A DNA stretch of 64,000 bases from Rhodoblastus sp963710275 (GTDB taxonomy: Bacteria > Pseudomonadota > Alphaproteobacteria > Rhizobiales > Beijerinckiaceae): assembly GCA_963710275.1 (NCBI GenBank), contig CAVPZS010000002.1:248001-312000 (forward strand), read 5' to 3'. The first letter of the stretch is position 1, and the number at the start of each line of letters is the position of its first letter. The translations under genes and the position numbers were made by a program. The notes under the pieces were generated by a model. That model was not told where the DNA came from and did not search any database. It saw only the letters and a list, made by a program, of their open reading frames with translations. This document shows positions 10,465 through 20,397 of the stretch, one piece after another.

Positions 10465-11908
10465 TTAATGCGCCGTGCACACCATGCAGGGATCGAAGCT
10501 GCGCACCACATGCTGGAGCGCCGGCGCCGCCGCGCCGGCCTCGCCGACCTCCAGGCCGACGAGCGCCTGCTCCAGCGGCCCGGGCGTCCCCGACGCGTCG
10601 CGCGGCGAGAAATTCCATGTGGTCGGCGCCACGATCTGGTAGCGCTGGATGATCCCCTTTTCGACGCTCATCCAGTGACCGAGCGATCCGCGCGCCGCCT
10701 CGACCCTGCCGACGCTCTCGCCATGGACGGGCGCGGGCGCCGTCTCGCAAAAAGCCTCGTTGAGCCGTAGCTCGCGCGCCCAGGCCTCGGCGGCGACAGT
10801 CAGGCGCGCCATTTCAAGCGCCCTCGCGACGACGCGCGAGAAGACGCTCGTGTGGCCCTGCCGCGCCAGCAGCGCGCGGACCAGCGGATCGCCGTTCACG
10901 GCCTGCCGCGCCACGGCGCCGGTTTCGGCCGGCTGGCCCTCGAGGCGCGGCGCCTTGGCCCAGCTATAGGCGTTTTCGCGCTCGGCGTCCGGGGCCGTGG
11001 TGGCCCGCGCCGGGTCGGCGGCGCTGTCGCGCATATAGGAAAAAGCGACATCTTCGGTGATCGCACGCTGCGGCGCCGGCCGCGTCGCGCCCGCGCGCAA
11101 GTCGTGGACGCCGGGAGCGAATAAAGCCCCTTCGGCCGTGGCGTAGGCGCCGAAACTCATCAGCGGCAGGGCGATCCGGCCCAGATCGTCCAGCCGCAGG
11201 TCCGAGGCGATGCGCAGGAAGGCGGCGAAATCGCCCTGCCCTTCGGCCAGCGCCGCCAGATCCGCCGTCGTGGACATCGCCGCGATCCGGTCCAGCGGCG
11301 CGGCGAAAAACACCCGTTCCAGAAAGGCGCGGAAGTCGCTGATGACCGAAATCAGCCGCATCTTCTCGCCGAGATCGAGCGCCCTGGTGACGCCGCCCGG
11401 CTGGATCGCCAGGCTATGCGGCCATTTGCCGGCGATCAGCCCCAGGACGTGCAACAACCGCGCGCGGGCGGGCAAGGCGTCCTGCGCGGCGGCGCCCGAC
11501 ACCGCCTTGAAACGCGCCTGCGCCGCTGGAAACCAGGATTTCCCCGCATAGGCTTCGCGAGCGAAATCCGGCATGAAGAACAGGTAGAAATGGGTGAAAT
11601 GGTCGGCGATATTCTCCGCGGCATGGGCGATATTGGCCGCGAGTTCGCCGTTGCGCGGCGGCCGCACGCCGGTCAGCCCCCGCAAGCGCGGCGGCGGCGG
11701 CCATGCTCTGCGACAGCGAGCAGATGCCGCAGATGCGCGGCGCGATGACCAGGGCGTCGGCGGCGGGCCGCCCGACCAGAATTTGCTCGAAGCCGCGATA
11801 GAGCGTCGTCGCGACGCGGGCGGCTTCGATGCGGCCATCGGCAATGTCGAGGGTCAGCTCGAGATCGCCCTCGACGCGATTGAACGGGCCGACGATCAGA
11901 CGCGTCAT
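10465..11908 (-). CDS. hupV: Regulatory [NiFe] hydrogenase large subunit HupV (HoxC), one frameshift
   Basis: Large subunit of the H2-sensing hydrogenase; with HupU it binds H2 and signals through HupT. The N-terminus MTRLIVGPFNRVEGDLELTL and the motif RICGICSLSQSM (first active-site CxxC) are in one frame. After a C5 run at 11677-11681 (C4 expected) the rest, from LTGVRPPRNGELAANIAHAA to DPCMVCTAH, is in another. Frame-corrected length is 480 residues. The protein ends directly at the His after the second CxxC, without the C-terminal tail that proteases remove from energy-conserving enzymes; this is the hallmark of sensor hydrogenases. The ATG overlaps the hupU stop (ATGA), so translation is coupled. 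It is the last gene of the locus. Confidence 0.85.
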
Positions 11909-12906
11909 TTGCCGCGCCTCGGGTTCTCGACGATGCGGTCGGCCTCGGCGTTCTTGCGCACGCGCTCCGGGGTCGCGGATTTCGACAGCGCCGCGAGGGT
12001 CATGAACCAGGCTTTGGGCATGTCGAGCGGCAGGCCCACGGGAATGCCGCCGACCTTGGGCGTCACATGGGCGTTGCGCGTCGCCTCGAAACCCGGCGAA
12101 GTGCAGGAAATGCAGGCGAAACCGGCATGGGTGCAGGAGCCGCCGCCGTTCCAGGCGCGCTGGTTGCAATCGCCGATCGCCTGGGTCGCCTTGCAGCCGA
12201 GATGCTCCATCAGGCAGCCGCGCTCCGACAGGCTTCGGGCGCTGGCCTTGAATTCGTAGAACTCGTTGCGGGCGCAGCCGTGATGCGCCAGATGGCCGGC
12301 GAAGAATTTCGGGCGTCCCAGCGTGTCGAGGTCGGAGGCGCCGAGGTCGCCGCAGGCCAGCGCCTGCAAGCGTCTCCATGATCCAGCCGGGATGCGGCGC
12401 GCAGCCGGCGACATTGATGACGGGCAGGTTCTTGCGCGAGCGATAGTCGCGGCCCAGCGCGCCGCCCGGCGCCGCCCCGTCATAATGCAGGCCGCAGGCT
12501 TCGGTGGGGTCGGGATCGCCGGCGGGAATGCCGCCATAGGCCGCGCAGGTCCCGACCGCCACGCAGGCGTCGGCCAGCGGCGCCAGAGTCTTGACGAAAT
12601 CGAGCATGGTCCGCCCGGTCCCCGACAGGCGGTTGAACTTTCCCGTGCCATTGGGCCCGCGCAGGATCGAGCCCTCGACGCAGAGAATATCGAGTTTTTC
12701 GTCGCCGCTCTCGATGCGCTGGAAAATCTGCAGGACCTCGGCGCCGGTCTCCTCGTGACGCCCCCGGATGCCAAAGCAGGTTGACGCCGGCGTTGCGCAA
12801 TTCGGCGAACCAGCCGGCGGCGCCATTGTCCAGCGCGGCCATGGAGCAGCCGCCGCAGGAGCCCGGCCTGCAGCCAGAGAAGATTGAGGTCACGCTTCGC
12901 CTTCAT
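11905..12906 (-). CDS. hupU: Regulatory [NiFe] hydrogenase small subunit HupU (HoxB), three frameshifts
   Basis: Carries the Fe-S clusters of the H2 sensor. Starting at MKAKRDLNLLWLQAG, frame correction gives the first cluster motif (AGSCGGCSMAALDNGAAGW) and then EETGAEVLQIFQRIESGDEK, GTCAAYGGIPAGDPDP, INVAGCAPHPGWIMETL and ERGCLMEHLGCKATQAIGDC, a complete small subunit of 332 residues. There is no twin-arginine signal, as expected for a cytoplasmic sensor and unlike HupS. Extra bases lie at about 12369 (CTGCAAG for CTGCAG), 12761-12765 (C5) and 12862-12864 (CCC). It starts 25 bp after hupT ends and overlaps hupV by four bases. Confidence 0.85.
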   Translation of the reverse strand: MKAKRDLNLLWLQAGLLRRLLHGRAGQWRRRLVRRIAQRRRQPALASGGVTRRPAPRSCRFSSASRAATKNSIFSASRARSCAGPMARESSTACRGPGGPCSISSRLWRRWPTPAWRSGPARPMAAFPPAIPTPPKPAACIMTGRRRAARWAATIARARTCPSSMSPAARRIPAGSWRRLQALACGDLGASDLDTLGRPKFFAGHLAHHGCARNEFYEFKASARSLSERGCLMEHLGCKATQAIGDCNQRAWNGGGSCTHAGFACISCTSPGFEATRNAHVTPKVGGIPVGLPLDMPKAWFMTLAALSKSATPERVRKNAEADRIVENPRRGK

Positions 12907-12931
12907 CGGCCACCTTCGCAAAAAATGACTC

Positions 12932-14284
12932 TCACCCGCCGACTGGCAAGCGCACGGTGAACAGCGCGCCGCCCTCCGGACGATTGGCGGCGGCGATGGA
13001 CGCCGCCATGTTCCCGGGCGATGCTATAGGATATCCAGAGGCCGAGCCCTGTGCCCTCGCCCACGGTCTTGGTGGTGAAAAAGGGTTCGAACAGCTTGTC
13101 GAAGGCGGCCTCGTCAATGCCGGCGCCATTGTCGCCGACATCGGATCTCGATCTCGCTCCCGACCACGGCGGCCCGGATGTCGACGCGCGGCTCCGCTGC
13201 GCCGCGCACCGCGTCGATCGCATTGTCGACCAGGTTGACGATGATCTGGTGGATCTGCCCCTCATTGCCCCACATGGTCAGGCCGGGCGCGACCGAAACC
13301 TCGATGTCAGCCTGGTTTTTCTTGGCCCGCGCCGCCCATTGCGTCGCCATGGCGATGATCCGCTCCAGGTCGATCTTCTGCGCCTCGTGAGAACGGTTGA
13401 AGGAGAGGCGGCGCAGGTTCTTCACGATTTCGCTGACGCGCTTGGCCCCTTCCAGCGTGCCGTCGACCAGCGGACCGAGGTCGGCGAGAATGGCGTCGAT
13501 GCGGTATTTGCGACGCAGATCGACGCCGCAGGGGTCCTCGATCCTTTCCGCCTCCACGAAATAGTCGGCCAGGCTGCGCCGGTAGCGGTCGAGCACATGG
13601 GCATTGCCATAGACGAAGCTGATCGGATTGTTCAGCTCATGGGCGACGCCGGCGACGAGCCGGCCGAGGCTCGCCATTTTCTCCTGCTCGATCAGCTTGC
13701 GCTGCGCCTTCTGCAATTCGAGATGGGCGCCGTGCAAAGCCTCATAGGCGCGGCGCAGCTCCCCGATCGGCCGCCCGGTCAGCACAGCGCCGACGCAGCG
13801 GCCGGCATGGTCGAGGCGCGGCGAGAAATTGATCGCCATCATGTCGCGAGGGCCCGCGCGTCGTCAGGAAGCGCAATTCGCAGTCGCCGGCCAGCCCGGC
13901 GCCGCGCAGGAAATTTTCCGCGCGATCATGGTCGTCGGAGACGATCAGCTCGAGCAGCTTCTGCCCCAGCAAGGACTTCTCCTCGCGGCCGAGCAGTCGC
14001 ACGAAAGCCGGATTGGCCTGGATGACAAAACCCTTGGCGTCGCTGACCACGAGAATATCGGACACCGAGGCGATGACGCTGGAGATGAAACTCTGCGCCT
14101 CCTCCAGTTCGGCGTTCTTGCTTTCGAGATCGGCCTCATAGCGCAACAGGTCGGAATAGACCTCGTCCACGCGCTTGACGACTTCCTGCCAGACGGATTC
14201 CTGATCGCCGGTCAGTTCCGTCTCGGCGCCGGCCTCGGCCAGGGCCAGGATGTTCTCGGGACGGCCGCCGCGATCAGGCGTCAT
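12932..14284 (-). CDS. hupT: Hydrogenase sensor histidine kinase HupT (HoxJ), three frameshifts
   Basis: Cytoplasmic kinase that, in characterised systems, partners HupUV and controls phosphorylation of the HoxA/HupR activator. An N-terminal coiled region (YEADLESKNAELEEAQSF) leads to a PAS domain (SVSDILVVSDAKGFVIQANP). Then come the H box (GVAHELNNPISFVYGN), the N box (NLVDNAIDAVRG) and the G boxes (DVGDNGAGID, GEGTGLGLWISY). The end is ANRPEGGALFTVRLPVGG. No membrane segment is present. Extra bases at about 12999, 13143 and 13852 split it; the corrected length is 449 residues. Its ATG overlaps the end of hoxA by 11 bp, so the two are translated from one message. Confidence 0.85.
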
Positions 14285-15718
14285 TGCTCACGTCCCTGCG
14301 CAGCTCATAGCGTTCGATCTTGGCCCGCAGGCCGACGCGCGACAGGCCGAGGCGATCCGCGACCCTGCTGATATTGCCGCCGAGTTCCTGCAAGGCCTTG
14401 AGGATAATGGCGCGCTCCAGCGCCTCGACCTGATCTTTCAGCAGGGCGCCGCCGTTGAGCCGGGCCGCCGCCGGGCGAAGCGCCGACGCTTGGCCGAGAG
14501 AAGATGCGCGCCGAGCGGCGCGTCGTCTTCCGACATGGCGACCATGCGCTGGATTTCATTGTGCAATTCGCGAACATTGCCGGGCCAGCCATAGGCGCGC
14601 AGCCGCTCCATGGCGTCGGGCGCGAAGCCCGGAATCTTCCGCCGGAAGGCGCGATTGACCTCGCCCAGTATGCTCGTCGCGATCTTCGGGATATCCTCGG
14701 GGCGGTCCCCGAGCGCCGGCAGGTGGATGGGAAAGGCGTTGAGGCGATAATAAAGGTCGCGGCGGAAACGCCCCTCCTCCACCTCGATTTCGAGATCGCG
14801 ATTGGTGGCCGAGATCACGCGGACATCGACCTTGCGCGAGCGCGTCGCGCCGAGCGGGCGTATCTCGCGCTCCTGCAAGCACGCGCAGCAGTTTGACCTG
14901 GAAGGCCGGCGAGGTCTCGCCGACTTCGTCGAGGAAGATCGAGCCGCCGTCGGCCAGTTCGAACAGGCCGATGCGGTCCTGATAGGCGCCGGTATAGGCC
15001 CCCTTCTTGCAGCCGAACAACTCGCTTTCCAGCAACTCGTCCGGCAACGCGCCGCAGTTTTCGACCACGAAGGCCTTGTCGCCGCGCGCCGAGCCGAAAT
15101 GGATGGCGCGGGCGAGCAGCTCCTTGCCGGCGCCGGACGCGCCGGTGATCAGCACGGAAATGTCATATTGCGTGGCCTTGCGCGCCAGGGCCAGCGTCTC
15201 CTCCATCGGGCCGCCCGGCTCATGCACGATGCGGTCGAATTCGAACATCCGCCGCTGCTCGCGCCGCCGGTCGGCGAGCACGCGGTTGAGCGTGTCATGC
15301 GAGGGCTTGGCGTCGCTGCCCGCCCCGCCCGGCTCCTTCTGCATGCGATAGAGCTTGACCGCGTCGCGCACGCATTCCAGCAGCTTTTCGGGGTGCCAGG
15401 GCTTGGTGATGTATTGATAGATGCCGGCCTCATTGACCCCGGCGATGATGTCCTCGGATTCCGAGAAGCCGGAAATGATCATCCGCACCGGATCGGGCCA
15501 GAGATCGCGGACGCGGCGCAGGAAATCGACGCCGGATTCGCCGGGCATGCGCTGGTCGCAGAGGATGACCTGCACCAGCTCGCCCGCCAGCACCGCCTCG
15601 GCCTCGCGCGCGTTGGCGGCGCAGAGCACGTCGAACTCCTCCGACAGCACGCGATGAAGGATTCGCGCGAGCGCAGCTCGTCATCGACGATGAGCACGGC
15701 GCCGGATGGATTGGTCAC
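14274..15718 (-). CDS. hoxA: NtrC-family hydrogenase activator HoxA/HupR, three frameshifts
   Basis: Response regulator that activates hup transcription. I chose the GTG at 15718 (TNPSGAVLIVDDELRSRES), 11 bases after hypE. Order: receiver domain with the phospho-Asp in ILCDQRMPGESG; AAA+ domain with Walker A GASGAGKELLARAIH, the sigma54 loop GAYTGA (GAFTGA variant) in ELFGCKKGAYTGAYQD, Walker B GGSIFLDEVGE and VISATNRDLE; and a Fis-type helix-turn-helix ending NISRVADRLGLSRVGLRAKI. The GAYTGA loop argues for sigma54-dependent activation. Frame breaks: a missing base near 15659, an extra base near 14877 (CTGCAAG for CTGCAG) and a missing base near 14470. Corrected length is 481 residues. Confidence 0.88.
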
Positions 15719-15728
15719 AATTTCCCCC

Positions 15729-16778
15729 TCAGCAAATCCGCGGCAATTGCTCGCCCGACAGCCAGTCGACGATGCGGCCGCCGCCAAAACTCGTGGTCAT
15801 CTGCACGAAGCGATGCTCGTCGGCGACGACATGGCCGATCATGGCCGCGTCGCGGCCGAGCGGATGCGCGCGCATGACGGCCAGCAGCTTTTGCGCCGCC
15901 TCGGGCGCGACGAAGGCGACCAGCTTGCCTTCGTTGGCGACGTACAGCGGATCGAGGCCCAGCAGTTCGCAGGCCGCCGCGACCTGCGGCTTGATCGGAA
16001 TGGCGTCCTCGGAAATGCGGATGCCGACGCCGGACTGATGGGCGATTTCGTTCAGGGTCGCGGCGAGGCCGCCGCGGGTCGGATCGCGCATCAGCCGCAG
16101 GTCAGGGCCGCAGGCGGCGACCATGGCCGCCGTCAGCCCGTGCAGGGCGGCGGAATCGGAGACGATCTCGGTCTCGAATTGCAGGTTCTCGCGGCTCGAC
16201 ATGATGGCGACGCCATGGTCGCCCATCGTGCCCGAAACAAGGATGGCGTCGCCGGGCCGCGCCTGGTCGCCCGAGAGACGCAAGCCTTCCGGCACGAGGC
16301 CGATGCCGGCGGTGGAGATGAACACGCCGTCGGCCTTGCCGCGCTCGACCACCTTGGTGTCGCCGGTGACGATTGTCACGCCGGCCTCGCGCGCGGCCTC
16401 GCCCATGGAGCGCGCGATGCGTTGCAGGTCCGCCAGCGGAAAGCCTTCCTCGAGGATGAAGCTCGCCGAGAGGTGCAGAGGCACGGCGCCGGCCATGGCG
16501 AGGTCGTTGACCGTGCCATGCACGGCGAGCGACCCGATGTCGCCGCCCGGGAAGAACAGCGGCGAGACGACATAGCCGTCGGTGGTCATGGCCATGCGCC
16601 CGGCGGGAATGTCGAACACCGCCTGGTCGTTGCCTTGCGACAGCAGGTCGTTGGCGAAGGCGTCGTGGAAAATGTCGGCGATCAGTTGCGCCATGGCCCG
16701 GCCGCCCGAGCCATGCGAAAGGTCGACCCGGCCGTTCTTGATGTCGAGCTTGCGGGATCGAAGTCGCGGCGCGGTCAC
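15729..16778 (-). CDS. hypE: Hydrogenase maturation protein HypE (carbamoyl dehydratase)
   Basis: HypE takes the carbamoyl group from HypF on its C-terminal Cys and dehydrates it to a thiocyanate, the cyanide donor for the Fe(CN)2CO centre. The start is the GTG at 16778, overlapping the hypD TGA (GTGA); KLDIKNGRVDLSHGSGGRAM follows, the standard HypE N-terminus. The ATP-binding region is seen in VHGTVNDLAMAGAVPLHLSA, and MRDPTRGGLAATLNEIAHQS follows. The C-terminus is EQLPRIC, ending in the catalytic Cys (family: PRIC). 349 residues, undamaged. A longer open frame that fuses it to hypD is an artefact of the hypD frame break near 16911. Confidence 0.93.
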   Translation of the reverse strand: MTAPRLRSRKLDIKNGRVDLSHGSGGRAMAQLIADIFHDAFANDLLSQGNDQAVFDIPAGRMAMTTDGYVVSPLFFPGGDIGSLAVHGTVNDLAMAGAVPLHLSASFILEEGFPLADLQRIARSMGEAAREAGVTIVTGDTKVVERGKADGVFISTAGIGLVPEGLRLSGDQARPGDAILVSGTMGDHGVAIMSSRENLQFETEIVSDSAALHGLTAAMVAACGPDLRLMRDPTRGGLAATLNEIAHQSGVGIRISEDAIPIKPQVAAACELLGLDPLYVANEGKLVAFVAPEAAQKLLAVMRAHPLGRDAAMIGHVVADEHRFVQMTTSFGGGRIVDWLSGEQLPRIC

Positions 16779-17919
16779 GACGCCTGCCTTTCGGTGTCGC
16801 GGAAGCGGCCATAGGTCCAATGCGCGGCGCAGGAGCCCTCCGAGGACACCATGCAGGAGCCCATCGGCGTCTCCGGCGTGCACAGCGTGCCGAACAGCTT
16901 GCAGTCGGACGGGTTTCTTCACGCCGCGCAGGATCGCGCCGCATTCGCAGGCGGGATTGTCCTTGGCTGGAACCGTCTTGATGGCGAAAACCTTTTCGGC
17001 GTCGAAGGCGGCGAATTCCTCGCGCATTTGCAGCGCGCTCTCGGCGACCCAGCCGAGGCCCCGCCATTCGAAGGTGTCGCGCAGCTCGAACACCTCGGCG
17101 ACCATCTCCTGCGCCTTGAGGTTGCCATCGAGGGTCACCGCGCGGATATATTCGTTTTCGACTTCATGGCGCCCTTCGTTGATCTGGCGGACCAGCATCA
17201 GAATCGCCTGCATCACGTCGAGCGGCTCGAAGCCGGCGATCACCACCGGCTTGCGGTAGTCCTCCGCAAAGGCGTCGTAGGGCTTCGTGCCGATCACGGT
17301 CGAGACATGGGCCGGGCCGACGAAGCCATCGATGCAGATCGGCCCGAGCGCCTGCGCCTCGGGGCTTTCGAGGATGGTCTGGATCGGCGGCGGGGGTCAG
17401 CACGTGATTGCAGAAGACGCAGAAATTCTTGAGCCCGAGCTCGGCGCGCTTCCAGCACGGCGATGGCGGTCGGCGGCGTGGTGGTCTCGAAGCCGATGGC
17501 GAAGAACACGACCTTGCGGTCCGGCTCCTGCTGCGCGATGCGCAGGGCGTCCAGCGTCGAATAGACCATGCGGACATCGGCGCCCGCCGCCTTCGCCTTG
17601 ATCAGGCTCATGCCGTTCGAGCCGGGCACGCGCATCAGGTCGGCATAGGTGCAAAGCGTGATGTCCTGGCCGCTGCGCCAGCTTGATCGCATCGTCCATG
17701 CGCCCGACCGGCAGCACGCAGACCGGACAGCCGGGCCCGTGGATCATCCGCACGTTTGGCGGCAGCAGGTCCTCGAGCCCATAGCGCGCGATGGCGTGGG
17801 TATGGCCGCCGCAGAACTCCATGAAGCGATAGGATCTTGTCCGGCCGCGCCTCGGCGCGGATCGTCGCCGCGATGGCGCGGGCGAGCTTGCCGTCGCGAT
17901 ATTCGTCGACATATTTCAT
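16775..17919 (-). CDS. hypD: Hydrogenase maturation protein HypD, five frameshifts
   Basis: HypD, an Fe-S protein, forms with HypC the scaffold on which the Fe(CN)2CO unit is built. The ATG at 17919 (MKYVDEYRDGKLARAIA) overlaps the hypC stop. After frame correction the family motifs appear in order: RFMEFCGGHTHAIARYG, MIHGPGCPVCVLPVGRMD, DITLCTYADLMRVPGS, FFAIGFETTTPPTAIAVL, NFCVFCNHVLTPPP, GFVGPAHVSTVIGTKPY, ACECGAILRGVKKPSDCKLF and SCMVSSEGSCAAHWTYG. All expected Cys residues are there. Extra bases lie at about 17831, 17675, 17447, 17392-17396 (G5) and 16911. Corrected length is 379 residues, usual for the family. Confidence 0.88.
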
Positions 17920-18139
17920 GCCAGCGCTCCCGCATTCCGCCAGCAGCGCCAGCGTCTTTTCCGCCTCCTCCGGGTCGAGCTTGTTCAGCGCATAGCCGAC
18001 ATGCAGGATGACGTAATCGCCGACCTCGACGTCATCGACCAGCGCCAGCGAGATCACCTTCTGCACGCCGTCCAGCGTGACGCGCGCCATGTCCGCCGTC
18101 GAGCAATTCGGTCACCTGGACCGGTATGGCTAGGCACAT
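17916..18139 (-). CDS. hypC: Hydrogenase chaperone HypC, two frameshifts
   Basis: Small chaperone that binds HypD and the large-subunit precursor through Cys2. The sequence starts MCLAIPVQVTELLDG, the family signature with Cys2 intact, then continues DMARVTLDGVQKVISLALV and GDYVILHVGYALNKLDPEEA. One extra base near 18092 separates the first 16 residues from the rest. A second near 17935 hides the expected stop; correcting it gives AEAGALA with TGA overlapping the hypD ATG. Corrected length is 73 residues. The paralogous chaperone hupF is at 25017-25307. Confidence 0.82.
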
Positions 18140-18155
18140 TTCGACAACTCCCGTT

Positions 18156-20397
18156 TCACTTGGCCTTTTCGCCCATCAGAACCGCTCTCGCGAGAACCGC
18201 CTGGCCGAGCGACAGGCCGCCGTCATTGGGCGGCATTTTCCGCGCCAGCAAGCGGCGACAGCCCCTTCTCCCGCAAGCATTGCGCGAGCCCTTCCGCCAG
18301 AACCTTGTTCATCAGGCAGCCGCCGCCGAGCGCGACGCTTTCGCCCGGCCTTGCCGCGCCCGCGATCCACGAGGCCAACCGTCGATCAAGGTCCCATGCA
18401 GCAGTTCGGCGCCTTCCTGCGCCGGCGGCCGGGCGTCGATCAGATGCGCCAGCAGGCCGGAAAAATCTGCAACGCCCTCGCGCAGGACAAAGCCGCCCGG
18501 CAAGGCGCGCGGCGCGCGAACCAGCGCCTCCAGCCGCATCGCCGCCTGACCCTCGAAATCCTGTCTGCTGCGGAAAGCCGAGCAGCGCCGCCGCCGCGTC
18601 GAACAGCCGGCCGAGACTGGTCGTCGTCAACGGGGCCTGCCGCCCGGCGAAAATTTTCGCCAGCGTCGCCGCCTCGGGCGTTGCGAAAAACGACGCGGCC
18701 TCGTCCAGCCGCCCGAGCGCGGCGAATGCCGCCAGCCCCATGCGCAGGGGTTCGCGCGCGGCGCGGTCGCCGCCGATCAGCGCCAAGGGCGCGAGATGGC
18801 CGAGGCGGGCGAAATCACCGCCGTCGAGGCGCAACAACTCGCCGCCCCAGGCCGCGCCGTCGCTGCCCAACCCGTGCCCGTCGAGCGCGACGCCGAGCAA
18901 TCCGTCGACGACGCCATGCTCGGCGCCGATGGCGGCGACATGGGCGGCATGATGCTGGAACCGCAGGACCGGCAGGCCGCTCGCCTCGGCGAAGCGCGTC
19001 GAGAGATAATCGGGATGCAGGTCGCAGGCGACGGCCTCAGCCCTCACGTCGAGCAGGCGCAACAGGTGCGCCGCGCTTTCCTCATAGAAGCGGAAGGTCT
19101 CGGCGTCCGAGAGGTCGCCGACATGCTGGCAGACGAAGGCCTCGCGCCCGCGGGTGAGTGTCAAGGTCGCCTTGAGGTGGCCGCCGCAGGCGAGCACGCT
19201 CGGGCCGTCGGCGCCGAGATCGATCGGCCTCGGGAACAAAACCGCGCGCCCGGCGCAGAAAGGCCGGAGCGCCGCCAGATAACTGCATCACGCTGTCGTC
19301 GGCGCGCACCACGATGTCGCGGTCGTGGGTGACGATCAGGTCGGCGATGCCAGCCAATCGCTGCTGCGCCTCCGCATTGCCGACGACCAGCGGCTGTCCG
19401 CCGGGATTGGCGCTGGTGGCGACGAGCGCGAAGCTCGCTGCGCCGCTGGCGTGGAACAGCAGATGATGGACCGGCGCATAGGCCAGCATCACCCCGATGC
19501 GCGCCATGTCAGGCGCGATGTTTCGGGGCAGCGCGCCCTTGCTTTGCATCAGGACGATGGGCCGCGCGGGATGGCGCAACAGCTCCATTTCCCCAGGCGT
19601 CGGCGCGGCGTAACGCGCGACGGAGGCGGCATCGGCCAGCATCAGCGCAAAGGGCTTGGCCTCGCGGTTCTTGCGCAGGCGCAATTGCGCGACGCTCGCC
19701 TCGTTCTTCGCGTCGCAGAGCAGATGAAAGCCGCCGATCCCCTTCAGCGCCACGATTTTTCCCGCGCGCAGGGCGGCGACGATTTCGGCGGGCTCATGCG
19801 ACAGGCGCGGGCCGCATTTCGGGCAGGCGATGGGCTCGGCATGGAACCGGCGGTTGGCCGGGTCGGCGTAATCTTCCGCGCAATCCGCTGCACATCGGAA
19901 AGCGCGCCATGGAAGTCTGCGCGCGGTCGTAAGGCAGGCTCCGCGTCAGAGTGTATCGCGGGCCGCAATGGGTGCAATTGACGAAGGGGTAGAGGTGAAA
20001 ACGGCTTTCGGGATTGAACAGGTCGTCGAGGCAGGCGTCGCAGGTCGCGGCGTCAGCGGGAATTTTTGTCCGCGCCGGGCCGCCAGGACTTTTTTCCGGC
20101 GTCGACTCGATGACGAAACCAGCGTCGCCCCTGCGGAAAGATGCGCTCGATCTCCATGGCGTCGAGCCGCGCCAGCGGCGGCAACTCCCGGCGCAACGCC
20201 TCGACGAAAGCGTCCGTGCTCGCGCCTTCGACTTCCAGCATCACCCCTTCGATATCGTTGCGCACGAAACCGGCGAGGCCGTATCGCGCGGCCAGGCCAT
20301 AGGCGAAGGGCCTGAAGCCCACGCCCTGCACCGCGCCGCGCAGGCGCAGACGCAGGCGCGTCACGTCCTCTTTCACCTGCGCCGCGGCTGCCGCCAT
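18156..20397 (-). CDS. hypF: Carbamoyltransferase HypF, six frameshifts
   Basis: HypF makes carbamoyl-AMP from carbamoyl phosphate and passes the carbamoyl group to HypE. Domains in order after correction: acylphosphatase-like (LRLRGAVQGVGFRPFAYGLA), two Cys4 zinc motifs (CDACLDDL with CTHCG; CSDC with CPKCG), a YrdC-like domain (KGIGGFHLLCDAKNEASVAQ, LRKNREAKPFALML) and a Kae1-like domain (VACDLHPDYLSTRF, HHAAHVAAIGAEHG, VALDGHGLGSDGAAWGGELL). The end is LGGGCLMNKVLAEGL...MPPNDGGLSLGQA. Corrected length is 745 residues, typical. Breaks: about 20121, 19885, 19233, 18563 and 18248 (extra base each) and 18380 (missing base). The first correction after 19885 restores the zinc-binding Cys pair. 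The ATG overlaps the hypB stop. Confidence 0.87.

Noticed and set aside
14802..16814. 670-codon plus-strand open frame across hoxA and hypE
   Set aside because: Entirely antisense to hoxA and hypE, with no homology; it crosses two real genes.
15729..17297. HypD-HypE fusion protein
   Set aside because: The fused reading arises only because an extra base near 16911 removes the hypD stop. Correcting it gives normal hypD and hypE with a GTGA overlap.
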